A DNA stretch of 64,000 nt from assembly GCF_003605575.1 (NCBI RefSeq), contig NZ_QKNY01000008.1, positions 1 to 64,000 on the forward strand, written 5' to 3'. Made by a program: the position numbers and the translations under genes. Positions 33,658 to 43,181 of the stretch are shown here, piece after piece. The DNA is from Halonotius aquaticus (lineage in GTDB: Archaea > Halobacteriota > Halobacteria > Halobacteriales > Haloferacaceae). The notes beneath the pieces were generated by a model, which worked only from the letters and a program-made list of their open reading frames with translations, was not told where the DNA came from and did no database searches. Position 1 is the stretch's first letter. Every line of letters begins with the position of its first letter.

Positions 33658-36600
33658 CGGCCACCTCCGCAGGTGCCTCGCTCGCTCGCGCTTCGAGGTC
33701 GCCCTCCACGCTGAGATTAATATCGCGTACCTGGTCAGCTGTTTCGTCGTCGGCGTCCCACAGGTCGCGATCGATGGCCTCCAGCAGGGTATCGGTGATC
33801 GATTCGAGCGCCCAGGGGTTCACCTCGCGCATCCACTCTTGGCGGTCGTCGTCGAAGGCGAATTTCTCGGCCACATCTTCCCAGAGCGTATCGCTGATGA
33901 CGCCGGTGGTGGCGTCCCAGCCGAGGACGACATCGACCGTCGTCGAGAGGTCGCCCGCACCCTTGTAGCCGTGTTCCCCCATCGAGTCGAGCCAGTCGGG
34001 ATTCAGCACGCGAGCGCGCATCGCCTTCCGGACTTTCTCCTCGTTGGTGTAGACATCGACGTTCTCGGGATCGGAGGAATCGCCGACGTAGGAGGCGGGC
34101 TCGCTGCCAGCGATTTCCGAGACAGCGGAGATGAATCCACCGTGGAAGGCATACCAATCCGAGGAATCGAGTTCGTCCTGTTCCATCGTGTCCTCGATTT
34201 TGACCGTCGCATCGACGCTGGACAGCCGGCGTTCGAAGCTATCGTGGGCCTCGCTGACTTTCCCGCGTTTGCCCATCGCGTAGCCGCCCCACTGGACGTA
34301 CACATCGGCGAGGTCGCCGCGGTCGTCCCAGTTGCCCTCGTCGACGGCCTTGTTCGTGCCCGCGCCGTAGCCGCCGGGGCGCGTGGTGAACACACGCTCG
34401 GTCGCCGCGCTTTTCGCCTCGTCGGGGTCGAGCCCCTCGGCTTCCAGCTCGTCGGCTTCCTCCTCGACGTGTTTCTTGATGTAGTTCATGTCGTGGGGTT
34501 CGTCGAGATCGACAACCGCGGAGACGGCGTCGTGGATGACACCGGCCGCGGCGGGGAAGGCATCCCGAAAGAGCCCTGAGACACGCGTCGTCACGTCGAT
34601 CCGGGGCCGACCGAGTTCGTCGAGGTCGATTGGCTCCACGTCGTCGATCCGGCCGGCGTCCGTCCAGACCGGCCGCACGCCCATCATCGCCAGCACCTGG
34701 CCGATGGTTTCGCCTTTCGTTCGCACCGTTGGCGTCCCCCAGGCGACGACGCCGATCTCCTCGGGGTACTCGCCGTGTTCGTCGTGGTGGCGGTCGAGGA
34801 CGCCCTCGGCGACGTTTTTGCCGACCTGCCACGCGTATTTCGCCGGCACCTTGCGCGGATCGAGGGTGTAGAAGTTCCGGGCGGTCGGCAGTAGGTCGAC
34901 GCCGCCGCGAGTCGGCGCGCCGGAGCCACCCGGCGGGACGTAGTCGCCGTTGAGCGCGTCAGCCGTGCGTGGCACCTCGTCTTCGGCACCCTGGACTCGC
35001 GGGGCAGCCTCCTCGCAGATGAACGCGAGTGCCTCCCGCAGGTCGTTGTGCGCGCCGGATTTTGCGCGGCCGTCGCCGAGCGTGTCGATATCGACGACGA
35101 GTAGATTGATGTTGACTTCGTCGTCCGGGTCGGCTTCTCGCTCGGAGTCGGGCACGTCGAAGTCATTGGCTGCGAGCGTTTCCACCAACTCGACACACGT
35201 CTCGTGGACGTGATCAGCGGCCTCGGCATATGTCATCCCGAGGGCGTCGTCGTACTCGCCGGGACGGTTCCGCATCGCGTCGTAGTCGACGCCGAGCGCG
35301 CCGGCGACGCTCTCCCGGAGGCTCGGTGTGTCGCCATTTTCGAGGCGAGTGAGCGCGACCAGGTACTCCACAAGCCGGTCGTCGACCGGCGGTTCGCTCA
35401 TCGTATGCAGGCCGAGACGGATCTGTGTTGTCTTCACGTCAGTCAGGTACTCGTGAATCCGTTCGACCAGTTCGTCGATAGCGAGGTCGTCACCAGCAAC
35501 ATCGCCTTCGGCGAGTGTCGAGCCGGCTTCGTCCGGGCCGCGAACCTCCATCGCTTCGTCGATTTCGCCGCTCGTCCCGAGTTCGACCGCGAGATCGAGG
35601 TCGTCCACGCGTTCGCGGATGAGATCTGCCAGTTGCTCGCCGCTGTCGTTGCGGGCGTCTTCCATTCCGGCCTCGCGGTACTCGTTGGCGAGTTCTTCAA
35701 GCTCTGCCAGTTCGTCGTAGGTACCGGCGTTGGCCATGACCGGCGTGAGGTAATCGACGATAGCGGCGTAGGAGCGCCGCTTCGCCTGGGTGCCCTCGCC
35801 GGGGTTGTTGACGATGTAGGGATAGACGTTCGGCAGGTCGCCGACCAGTTGGTCGGGTGCGCTCGCGCCGTTGAGCCCGACAGTTTTGCCGGGCAGCCAC
35901 TCCAGGGAGCCGTGGGTGCCGAGATGGACGACGGCGTCGGCTTCGAAGCTGTTGCGCAGCCACGCGTAGAAGGCGTAGTAGTCGTGCGGCGGCTGGAGGT
36001 CAGAGTCGTGATAGACCTTCGCGGGATCCATCCCGAACCCACGCGGCGGCTGAACGGTGACGAGCACGTTGCCGAATTCGGCTCCGGGAATCGCAAACGG
36101 CCGGTCGGGTGGATCGCCCCACTCGTCGATAATGTTTTCCTGAAACCGCTCGTCGGCGTCGGCGAACCACTCGCGGTACTGGTCGGTGGCAACGACATCG
36201 ACCGAGCGGTCGCGTACGTCCTCGGGTGCGACCCAGCGATTGTCGAGGGTGAGCTGGCTGGTGAGCGTGTCGATCAGTTGCTGGCCCGAATTTGGGTGGC
36301 TGTCGCCGAGGTCGTAGCCGCGAGCGTCGAGTTCCTCAAGGAGGTTGATCGTACTCTCGGGGGAGTCGAGGCCGAAGGCCGTCCCGATGCCGTCGTCGCT
36401 CGGCGGGTAGTTGTGCAGGACGACGGCGACGCTCTTCGCGTCGTTGTCGAGATGGCGCAGTCGCGCCCAGTTGACAGCGAGGCGGGCGGCGTGGTCGACG
36501 CGCTCCCCGATGGGGAAGTGGTGTTTCGGCGCGCTGCCGATGTCGGCGGCGTCGTCCATGCGCTCCTTGCCGGAGATCGGATGGGTGATGACGTTGCCGT

Positions 36601-37531
36601 CGAACTCGGGGAGCGCGACCGAGAGTGCGAGTTCGAAGCCCATCACGCCGGTGTCGCTTGATTCGTATCGGGAGCGGGAGCGCATCGTCGTGATCGTCTG
36701 GAGGACGGGGACGCCGAGGCGGTCGAGAAACACGTCCTCGGCCGAGTCGCCCTCGTCGCTGGCCGAGCGCCCGCGTTCGTCCATCGACAGCGAGAACATG
36801 AACGAGGAGAGGACGGCATCGACAATCGGTTCGCCGTCTTCGAGCAGCCAGTTGTCAGTGACCCACTCGGCGTTCTCTTGGCCCTCCTCGTCGGCGGCCG
36901 GATTACAGAAGATCGGCAGCGCGTTCGCGCCCTGCGATTCCAGTGCGCGAACCTGGGCGTCGACGTAGCGGGTGTTCTCGTGTGTCCAGTGCGATTCGTA
37001 GAACCAGATGGCGACCGTCGGTTTGTCAGGATCGAACGTCTCGCGGAGGGCGTCGTACTCGATCCCGGGGTGGTCGGGGTGATAGACACCCTCAGTTGGG
37101 AGTTCGGTCGGGTCGTCGTAGTCGGTATCGACGCCGCTGTACTCGCTTGCGAGGAACCGACAGCAGTGCTCGACGTTGATCGTCCCGCCGCGTTCCAGAT
37201 AGTCGTAGACGAAATCGCGGTCGGCGTCGGCGACGGAGGTGTCCTCGAAGGCGAAGGCGTCGCCGGTTCCCTTGACGATCAGCGGGACGCCCAGCTCGCG
37301 CAGGCGGTCGACGGCGTACTCGTAGCCGGGCATGCTGTCCTCGCCGCCGTGGAGCCAGAAGACGACCGCCGCGGCGTCGGCGCAGTCGTCGACGAACGCC
37401 TCCACGTCCGTCTGATCGTCGAGGTCGCTCTCTGAGCGGACGACGAGGTCGATACCATCGAGTCGGCCCGCCGCCCGCTGGACGGAGCCGAGTTCGTTTT
37501 CCGTTGCCGTATAGAGGCCAATCCGTGTCAT
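33650..37531 (-). CDS. cobN: CobN/ChlH-type chelatase large subunit
   Basis: A 1293-residue protein, close to the length of CobN of aerobic pathways, that binds the tetrapyrrole and the metal during insertion. Recognisable stretches are MTRIGLYTATENELGSVQRA at the start, VAVVLHNYPPSDDGIGTAFG (about 520), VHLGTHGSLEWLPGKTVGLN (about 640), and the C-terminal ARVLNPDWLDSMGEHGYKGA with LFGWDATTGVI-like VLGWDATTGVISD. It should work with the divergent ChlI/ChlD fusion. Because CbiX is also encoded, the role of CobN here is uncertain: a second cobalt insertion route, salvage, or another metal. Confidence 0.93.
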   Translation of the reverse strand: MTRIGLYTATENELGSVQRAAGRLDGIDLVVRSESDLDDQTDVEAFVDDCADAAAVVFWLHGGEDSMPGYEYAVDRLRELGVPLIVKGTGDAFAFEDTSVADADRDFVYDYLERGGTINVEHCCRFLASEYSGVDTDYDDPTELPTEGVYHPDHPGIEYDALRETFDPDKPTVAIWFYESHWTHENTRYVDAQVRALESQGANALPIFCNPAADEEGQENAEWVTDNWLLEDGEPIVDAVLSSFMFSLSMDERGRSASDEGDSAEDVFLDRLGVPVLQTITTMRSRSRYESSDTGVMGFELALSVALPEFDGNVITHPISGKERMDDAADIGSAPKHHFPIGERVDHAARLAVNWARLRHLDNDAKSVAVVLHNYPPSDDGIGTAFGLDSPESTINLLEELDARGYDLGDSHPNSGQQLIDTLTSQLTLDNRWVAPEDVRDRSVDVVATDQYREWFADADERFQENIIDEWGDPPDRPFAIPGAEFGNVLVTVQPPRGFGMDPAKVYHDSDLQPPHDYYAFYAWLRNSFEADAVVHLGTHGSLEWLPGKTVGLNGASAPDQLVGDLPNVYPYIVNNPGEGTQAKRRSYAAIVDYLTPVMANAGTYDELAELEELANEYREAGMEDARNDSGEQLADLIRERVDDLDLAVELGTSGEIDEAMEVRGPDEAGSTLAEGDVAGDDLAIDELVERIHEYLTDVKTTQIRLGLHTMSEPPVDDRLVEYLVALTRLENGDTPSLRESVAGALGVDYDAMRNRPGEYDDALGMTYAEAADHVHETCVELVETLAANDFDVPDSEREADPDDEVNINLLVVDIDTLGDGRAKSGAHNDLREALAFICEEAAPRVQGAEDEVPRTADALNGDYVPPGGSGAPTRGGVDLLPTARNFYTLDPRKVPAKYAWQVGKNVAEGVLDRHHDEHGEYPEEIGVVAWGTPTVRTKGETIGQVLAMMGVRPVWTDAGRIDDVEPIDLDELGRPRIDVTTRVSGLFRDAFPAAAGVIHDAVSAVVDLDEPHDMNYIKKHVEEEADELEAEGLDPDEAKSAATERVFTTRPGGYGAGTNKAVDEGNWDDRGDLADVYVQWGGYAMGKRGKVSEAHDSFERRLSSVDATVKIEDTMEQDELDSSDWYAFHGGFISAVSEIAGSEPASYVGDSSDPENVDVYTNEEKVRKAMRARVLNPDWLDSMGEHGYKGAGDLSTTVDVVLGWDATTGVISDTLWEDVAEKFAFDDDRQEWMREVNPWALESITDTLLEAIDRDLWDADDETADQVRDINLSVEGDLEARASEAPAEVADD

Positions 37532-37532
37532 C

Positions 37533-37540
37533 TTTATAAA
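37533..37540. promoter_or_regulatory. palindromic TATA box in the 31-bp cobN/chlID gap
   Basis: TTTATAAA is self-complementary. It is centred about 27 bp before the chlID ATG (37563), ideal for a leaderless chlID transcript, and starts one base from the cobN ATG on the other strand (37531). The cobN promoter must therefore overlap the chlID start or lie inside chlID. Confidence 0.65.
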
Positions 37541-37562
37541 CCAGCGTTGTAGTAGCGCAAGT

Positions 37563-39758
37563 ATGGTTGCAGACCCGGCGAGCAAAAAACTGTCGTCAGT
37601 GCCCTTCCCCGCTATCGTCGGCCAGCAGGAGCTCAAACGGGTGCTGCTGCTCGCTGCGACCCACGACGACCTCAGCGGCGCGGTCATCACCGGCGAGAAG
37701 GGCACCGCCAAATCGACCGCAGTGCGTGCGCTCGTCGATTTGCTGCCCGAACAGCAGGCTGTCGCCGACTGTCCGTACGGCTGCGACCCTGACGATCCAG
37801 CAAGCCAGTGCGAGGACTGCCGCGCCCGCGAGCGCGACGACCTCCCAGTCGAGACGCGGCAGGTGCCGCTCGTCACGCTCCCGCTGGGAGCGACCCGCGA
37901 CCGCGTCGTCGGCACGCTCTCGGTCGAAGATGCGATGGCCGGCGACGCCGAGTTCGATCCCGGTCTGCTCGCGGCGGCCAACCGGGGGATTCTCTACGTC
38001 GATGAGATCAATCTGCTGGACGACCACCTGGTCGACGTGCTGCTCGATGCCGCCGCCAGCGGCGTCAACACGGTTGAACGCGACGGGATCAGTGTCTCTC
38101 ACCCCGCCGAATTTACACTGATCGGGACGATGAACCCCGAGGAGGGTGATCTCCGGCCGCAGCTCCGCGACCGCTTTGATTTGCAAGCGACAGTGACAGG
38201 CTGTCAGGAACTCGACGACCGCGTCGAAATCATCGACCGCGCACTCGCTGAGGGCGACGACAGCGTGACGCACGCAGAGGAAGTCGCCGATCTCCGTGAG
38301 TCGCTGCGGGTCGCCCGCGACGCCGTCGCGTCGGTGTCGCTGCCGGCCGAGTTCAAGGAATCAATCGCCGAACTCTGTACCGACGCTGAGGTCGACGGCC
38401 ACCGAGCCGACATCGCCACGGCGCGGGCGGCGATCGCTTTGGCCGCCCTGGACGGACGACCGAAAGTCATCGAATCAGACGTACAGGAAGCGGCGAGATA
38501 CACCCTACCGCATCGCCTCCAGAGCCAGCCCTTCGAAGAGCCGCCTGATCCCGAGGAGTTGCTGGACGACCATTTTGACGACGATGACAACGGCAGCGAG
38601 GAGGATGCTGAGAACACCGCTGACGGCGATGACGACGAATCGAGCGACGGCGACTCGAAATCTTCAGCGGATGAAAACGAGGACGCAGGCGAATCCGACG
38701 ACGGCAATGAAAGCGGGCGCGACGCCGAGGGTGATGACGACGCCGGCAACGACACGGACAGCGCGGGCGAAGACGATACCGGGAACAAAAGCCCGCCGTC
38801 CGGCGAAGCCGATGGTGAGCATGATAGTAGGCAATCCGGGCATGCCGAAGAGCGAGGTGGCAGCGACGACGGCGACGAGCCTAATCCGGACAAGAGCGAC
38901 GACGAGACCGAAGGAACCCCACTCATGCCCGGCCAACAGCGGGCCGGTGTCGGCGACGCGGCCGCCCCGGATATCGACGACGCGGTCACCGAGGCTGATA
39001 CCGAAACCCCGGACGAAGCATCGGGACAACGCGGCCACCAGCAACAGGCCGGCGGTCGGGGGACACGCGTTCGGACTGAGCCAGCGACAGGCGAGGCCCC
39101 AGTCGATGCCGCCGCGTCGGTGCGGACAGCCGCGAGTCGTGGCCACAACCGAGTCACAAATGACGATCTCCAGCAGTCGGTGCGAGAACGTGAGCAGGCG
39201 GCGACCATCGTGTTCGCCGTCGATGCGAGCGCGTCTATGACACCGGCGATGAAGGCCGCGAAAGGCGTCGTGCTCGAACTCCTCCGGGACGCCTACGAGC
39301 AACGCGATGAGGTCGCCTTTGTCGCCTTTGGCGGCGACGACGCGGAGGTGTTGTTGCCGCCGACCCGGAGCGTCTCGCTGGCCGCGCGGCATCTCAAATC
39401 GTTACCGACGGGCGACCGGACGCCGCTGCCGGCCGGCCTCTCGACGGCTGCCACGGTTCTCGACGATGCCGACTCCCCGCTTGGAGTGGCCGTCATTATC
39501 ACCGATGGACGGGCCAACGTCGCAGATGGGAGCCCGACGCAAGCGACGCGCCGGGCAGCCGAGCAGTTGGCCGGTGTCGCCGCCGCCGTTGTCGTTGTTG
39601 CGGCCGGTGATGACGCCCGCGGACTTATTCCAACGATCGTTGAGGTGGCCGGTGCGGAGACGGTGCCGTTGGCGGAGCTATCGCCACACGTGGTCGCTAC
39701 TGCGGTGGCGCAGGCTCAGCAGGCTGGTGACTCTGGGCCGTCCCCACCCGAGTCCTGA
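37563..39758 (+). CDS. chlID: fused ChlI/ChlD-type AAA+ and VWA chelatase subunit
   Basis: A 731-residue motor subunit for the CobN chelatase. The AAA+ half (about 1-330) has Walker [17 protein letters not shown], Walker [21 protein letters not shown] and the sensor region [20 protein letters not shown]. Two Cys pairs ([10 protein letters not shown] and CEDCRA) suggest a zinc site. A strongly acidic, low-complexity linker of about 150 residues follows. The C-terminal VWA domain has the MIDAS motif [10 protein letters not shown] (about 550) and [10 protein letters not shown]. Bacterial BchI and BchD are separate; this fusion is typical of archaea. Confidence 0.93.
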   Translation: MVADPASKKLSSVPFPAIVGQQELKRVLLLAATHDDLSGAVITGEKGTAKSTAVRALVDLLPEQQAVADCPYGCDPDDPASQCEDCRARERDDLPVETRQVPLVTLPLGATRDRVVGTLSVEDAMAGDAEFDPGLLAAANRGILYVDEINLLDDHLVDVLLDAAASGVNTVERDGISVSHPAEFTLIGTMNPEEGDLRPQLRDRFDLQATVTGCQELDDRVEIIDRALAEGDDSVTHAEEVADLRESLRVARDAVASVSLPAEFKESIAELCTDAEVDGHRADIATARAAIALAALDGRPKVIESDVQEAARYTLPHRLQSQPFEEPPDPEELLDDHFDDDDNGSEEDAENTADGDDDESSDGDSKSSADENEDAGESDDGNESGRDAEGDDDAGNDTDSAGEDDTGNKSPPSGEADGEHDSRQSGHAEERGGSDDGDEPNPDKSDDETEGTPLMPGQQRAGVGDAAAPDIDDAVTEADTETPDEASGQRGHQQQAGGRGTRVRTEPATGEAPVDAAASVRTAASRGHNRVTNDDLQQSVREREQAATIVFAVDASASMTPAMKAAKGVVLELLRDAYEQRDEVAFVAFGGDDAEVLLPPTRSVSLAARHLKSLPTGDRTPLPAGLSTAATVLDDADSPLGVAVIITDGRANVADGSPTQATRRAAEQLAGVAAAVVVVAAGDDARGLIPTIVEVAGAETVPLAELSPHVVATAVAQAQQAGDSGPSPPES

Positions 39759-39776
39759 AAGCAGGTGTACCCATCT

Positions 39777-39790
39777 CACAACCGGTTGTG
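39777..39790. promoter_or_regulatory. 14-bp perfect palindrome upstream of gdhA
   Basis: CACAACCGGTTGTG is a perfect palindrome 18 bp after the chlID stop and 68 bp before the gdhA ATG. It lacks a T-run, so it does not look like a terminator. It fits a dimeric regulator site for glutamate dehydrogenase; the regulator is unknown. Confidence 0.45.
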
Positions 39791-39827
39791 GTGCAATCAT
39801 CGATCGCTCGCAGGCGAATGACGACAC

Positions 39828-39835
39828 AATTAAAC
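39828..39835 (+). promoter_or_regulatory. TATA box of gdhA
   Basis: AATTAAAC is centred 27 bp before the ATG at 39859, the spacing for a leaderless transcript. It fixes the start of the dehydrogenase at 39859. Confidence 0.6.
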
Positions 39836-39858
39836 TCCCCACAGCCGCCTGTTTGGGT

Positions 39859-41112
39859 ATGGCTGACCAAGCCAACCCTTTTGAGAGCCTACAGACACAG
39901 GTTGAGGACGCAGCGGCCTACACCGATGTCCCATCCGATGTCATCGAGCGGCTCAAACATCCCGAACGAGTCTTAGAGACGAATCTCTCGATCGAGTTGG
40001 ATGACGGCACCGTCGAGGTATTCAAGGCGTTCCGCTCGCAGTACAACGGTGACCGCGGACCGTATAAAGGCGGCATTCGGTATCATCCGGGCGTCACCCG
40101 TGATGAGGTCAAGGCACTTTCGGGCTGGATGGCCGCGAAATGTGCGATTGTCGATATCCCGTACGGTGGCGGCAAAGGCGGGATCGAGATCGATCCCGCG
40201 GAATACAGTGAGAGCGAACTGGAGCGGCTCACGCGTGCGTTCGCAACCGAACTCCGTCCGCTGATCGGCGAGGATCGAGACATCCCCGCGCCGGATGTCA
40301 ACACCGGCCAGCGAGAGATGAACTGGATCAAAGACACCTACGAAACGCTGGAGCACACAACCGCTCCAGGTGTTATCACCGGGAAAGCCATCGACTCCGG
40401 CGGCTCCGAAGGGCGTGTCGAGGCGACCGGTCGGTCAACCATGCTGGCCGCCCGAGAGGCCTTCGAGTGGCTCGGTCGTGATCTCGCTGATGCGACTGTC
40501 GCCGTCCAAGGCTACGGCAACGCCGGTGCGATCGCCGCTCGACTCATCGACGAGGCCGGCGGGACTGTCGTCGCCGCCTCCGACTCGACCGGCGGCATCT
40601 ACGACCCAGATGGGTTCGATGCCGCTGCGGCCGCCGAGCACAAAGCCGAAACCGGCACTGTGGTCGGCTACAACGACAGCGAGGAGATCACAAACGAGGA
40701 ACTCCTCACACTGGATGTTGACCTGTTGATCCCAGCAGCCCTCGAAAACGCGATCGACGAGTCGCTGGCCGCTGATGTCGAGGCCGACGTGATCGCCGAG
40801 GCCGCAAACGGCCCGATCACGCCCGCTGCCGACGAGGTGCTGACTGAGAAGGATGTTTACGTCGTCCCCGATATCCTCGCCAACGCTGGCGGGGTAACTG
40901 TCTCGTACTTCGAGTGGGTACAGAACCGACAACGGTTCTCGTGGACGGAAGAACGCGTCAACGACGAACTCGAACGCGTCATCACGACCGCCTTCGATGA
41001 TCTCATCGAGGCCTTCGATGCTACCGAGACGCCGAACCTCCGGACTGCGGCCTACGTCGTTGCGATCGAACGGATCGTCAGCGCCTACGACCAGGGCGGC
41101 AACTGGCCATAG
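39859..41112 (+). CDS. gdhA: glutamate dehydrogenase
   Basis: A 417-residue hexameric-type Glu/Leu/Phe/Val dehydrogenase linking 2-oxoglutarate and ammonia to glutamate. The substrate region is [20 protein letters not shown] (about 60-80), the catalytic stretch is [17 protein letters not shown] with the active Lys, the Asp loop is [16 protein letters not shown], and the nucleotide-binding motif is [17 protein letters not shown] (about 213). The C-terminal [20 protein letters not shown] is characteristic. The cofactor (NAD or NADP) is not decided by inspection. Confidence 0.95.
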   Translation: MADQANPFESLQTQVEDAAAYTDVPSDVIERLKHPERVLETNLSIELDDGTVEVFKAFRSQYNGDRGPYKGGIRYHPGVTRDEVKALSGWMAAKCAIVDIPYGGGKGGIEIDPAEYSESELERLTRAFATELRPLIGEDRDIPAPDVNTGQREMNWIKDTYETLEHTTAPGVITGKAIDSGGSEGRVEATGRSTMLAAREAFEWLGRDLADATVAVQGYGNAGAIAARLIDEAGGTVVAASDSTGGIYDPDGFDAAAAAEHKAETGTVVGYNDSEEITNEELLTLDVDLLIPAALENAIDESLAADVEADVIAEAANGPITPAADEVLTEKDVYVVPDILANAGGVTVSYFEWVQNRQRFSWTEERVNDELERVITTAFDDLIEAFDATETPNLRTAAYVVAIERIVSAYDQGGNWP

Positions 41113-41120
41113 CGACCGCG

Positions 41121-41525
41121 TTACTCCCCTGTTGTCGTCGTTTCCGGGGTGCTTATTTTGTGGAGGTCACGGCCAAGCGTTACGGCGATCGAGTCAGGCG
41201 CTGACTCGACAAACCGAGCGACCTCTTCACCATCACGCTTGACAACCACAGTCGGGATATACTCGATCCCGTATTCGTCGACGCCAGGTCCGGTCTTCGA
41301 GCCGTCGTCGTCTTTTTCCACCGGGTAGTGTTCGATCTGATCGTCGTCGACACCGGCGTAGCTGAGCGCCGCGCCGAAGGCTGGTAATTGGTGTTGGCAG
41401 TCGATACACCAATCGCCGCCCCAGACGTGGAAGGTGTACTCCGCAGCCCCTAATGCCTTGATCGCGGCCTCAGTGTCGGGCTTGGGCTCCCAGTCGTCGG
41501 CTGGCGTCATCGTCTCCAGATGCAT
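41121..41525 (-). CDS. thioredoxin-like protein with a WCIDC active site
   Basis: A 134-residue thioredoxin-fold protein. The redox motif GGDWCIDCQHQLPAF lies at about 36-50, and the cis-Pro loop GIEYIPTVVVKRDG at about 85-98. No signal peptide or membrane segment is present, so it acts in the cytosol. The CIDC motif differs from the CGPC of classical thioredoxin and should give a different redox potential. It converges on gdhA with an 8 bp gap. Confidence 0.88.
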   Translation of the reverse strand: MHLETMTPADDWEPKPDTEAAIKALGAAEYTFHVWGGDWCIDCQHQLPAFGAALSYAGVDDDQIEHYPVEKDDDGSKTGPGVDEYGIEYIPTVVVKRDGEEVARFVESAPDSIAVTLGRDLHKISTPETTTTGE

Positions 41526-41624
41526 ACGTTAGGTTGGCTCTCGGAGGCTAAAAACACTCTCGGCGTCGACGGGAACACTTTCGGGGTCAACGGATGCTGT
41601 CAGTGACGACAACACGTCCTGAAG

Positions 41625-41631
41625 TTTATAT
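41625..41631 (+). promoter_or_regulatory. TATA box of the FMN-binding-type gene
   Basis: TTTATAT is centred 28 bp before the ATG at 41656. It favours 41656 over an ATG three codons upstream. Confidence 0.55.
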
Positions 41632-41655
41632 CCGGTCTCTGTGTGAGTGTGTCAT

Positions 41656-42105
41656 ATGACAGCCGCTCACTCACTGTTGGGCTTGGAACTCGACGATGCT
41701 GCGATCGATGACGTGTTGACAGAGATGGGGATCGGCGTGCTTTCGATGAGTGCTGATGGTGTGCCCTACGGCGTCCCGCTGTCGTTTGGCTACGATGGCG
41801 AGGACACACTGTACTTCCTCTTTCTCGATGCCAGCACCGACCTCCGAAAGGAAACGTATGCCGAACAGGCCGACACCGTGAGCTTCACGACCTTCGACGT
41901 CGACCCTGAGGGATCGTGGCGGAGTGTGATCGTCTCCGGCTCACTTAACCGGATCACGATCGACGAGTGGGACGCTGCGCGTGCGGCGATGGCTGACAAC
42001 GCCTACCAATCAGAACTGCTTGAAAAATACGAACTCCAAGAAAACCCCAACGTGTGGGCGCTCACAATCGACGACCGAGCCGGTCGGGCTGTCGGCCAGG
42101 AGTGA
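41656..42105 (+). CDS. pyridoxamine 5'-phosphate oxidase-like (FMN-binding split barrel) protein
   Basis: A 149-residue split-barrel protein: ATD-type opening helix with VLTEMGIGVLSMSADGVPYG, the PLSFGYDGEDTLYFLFLDAS strand pair, then ETYAEQADTVSFTTFDVDP and SWRSVIVSGSLNRI. Such proteins bind FMN, F420 or haem and act as oxidoreductases or protective proteins; the exact role is open. Monocistronic with a leaderless-type promoter. Confidence 0.85.
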   Translation: MTAAHSLLGLELDDAAIDDVLTEMGIGVLSMSADGVPYGVPLSFGYDGEDTLYFLFLDASTDLRKETYAEQADTVSFTTFDVDPEGSWRSVIVSGSLNRITIDEWDAARAAMADNAYQSELLEKYELQENPNVWALTIDDRAGRAVGQE

Positions 42106-42204
42106 CCTGGTCGTCCACCAGTCGTCCGCTTGTTGCTATCTCAACCAACCCTGTGACTCCGGGATTCGATAGGGCTACGTCGAGGCTCATCGGCGTCGCC
42201 AAGA

Positions 42205-42230
42205 GCGTCACGCGTTTAGGCCTGTGACGC
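42205..42230. promoter_or_regulatory. inverted repeat bracketing the cysK TATA box
   Basis: GCGTCAC (42205-42211) and GTGACGC (42224-42230) are perfect 7-bp inverted arms separated by 12 bp that contain GTTTAGG (42214-42220), centred 26 bp before the cysK ATG. A protein bound here would block TBP, so this looks like a repressor operator. Confidence 0.55.
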
Positions 42231-42242
42231 GAACCGCCGCCA

Positions 42243-43154
42243 ATGGACGACACTATCGTAGACACCATCGGCTCGCCGTTAGTCGAGGTCGACGCCCCCG
42301 AGGGCGCGACCATCGCCGCGAAGATCGAGTCCCAAAACCCCGGTGGGTCCGCGAAGGATCGTGCCGCGCTGTGGATGATCGAGGCCGCCGAACGCGACGG
42401 CGACCTCACCGGCGACGACACCATCGTTGAACCGACCAGCGGCAACACCGGCATCGGGATCGCCATGGTCGGCGCGGCAAAAGGCTACGATGTCCAGATC
42501 GTGATGCCGGCCTCGAAATCCCCGGAACGCCGGTCGATCATGCAAGCCTACGGAGCCGATCTCGAACTCGTCGAGGGCGATATCTCCGACGCCAAGGATC
42601 GTGCCGATGAACTAGAAGCAGAGCAAGGCTACGTGCAACTCCGCCAGTTCGACAATCCCGCGAACCCCCAAGCGCACTACGAGTCGACCGGCCCCGAAAT
42701 CCTCGATCAGGTCGGCGATCGCGAGATCGATGCCCTCGTCGCGGGTGTGGGCACCGGTGGGACGATCACCGGCATCGGCCGCCGACTGCGCGAGGCGTTC
42801 CCAGAGATAGAGATCGTCGCGGTCGAACCCGACGACTCGGCAGTCATTTCCGGCGAAGAACCCACTGGCGATAGCTTCCAAGGGATGGGGCCGGGGTTCA
42901 TCAGCCCGAATCTTGATACCGACTTGCTCGATGACGTTGAACTCGTCTCCGCCGACAATGCCGAAGCCGAGTGTCGCCGCCTCGTGGGTGAGGAGGGGAT
43001 CTTCGTCGGCCAGTCAAGCGGTGCGTCGAACCTCGCTGCCAAACGTGTTGCCGAGCGATTAGTCGACGACGGCCGCGACGACCCACTCGTGATTACGGTC
43101 TTCTGGGACAGCGGCGAACGCTACGTCTCGACGGGGATGTTCGACGCCGAATAG
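42243..43154 (+). CDS. cysK: cysteine synthase (O-acetylserine sulfhydrylase type)
   Basis: A 303-residue PLP enzyme of the beta family. The PLP lysine lies in SQNPGGSAKDRAALWMIEAA (about residue 38), the substrate loop is VEPTSGNTGIGIAMVGAAKG, the phosphate-binding glycine loop is VAGVGTGGTITGIGRRLREA, and GIFVGQSSGASNLAAKR closes the site. It makes cysteine from O-acetylserine and sulfide; some archaeal members use O-phosphoserine, which cannot be excluded. Confidence 0.94.
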   Translation: MDDTIVDTIGSPLVEVDAPEGATIAAKIESQNPGGSAKDRAALWMIEAAERDGDLTGDDTIVEPTSGNTGIGIAMVGAAKGYDVQIVMPASKSPERRSIMQAYGADLELVEGDISDAKDRADELEAEQGYVQLRQFDNPANPQAHYESTGPEILDQVGDREIDALVAGVGTGGTITGIGRRLREAFPEIEIVAVEPDDSAVISGEEPTGDSFQGMGPGFISPNLDTDLLDDVELVSADNAEAECRRLVGEEGIFVGQSSGASNLAAKRVAERLVDDGRDDPLVITVFWDSGERYVSTGMFDAE

Positions 43155-43181
43155 CGAAATCAGCGACCGCAGGCGCTTCCG

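Noticed and set aside
38570-39080. Frameshift or junk insertion in chlID
   Set aside because: The stretch is a long acidic low-complexity linker in one open frame between intact AAA+ and VWA domains, as expected for this fusion in halophiles.
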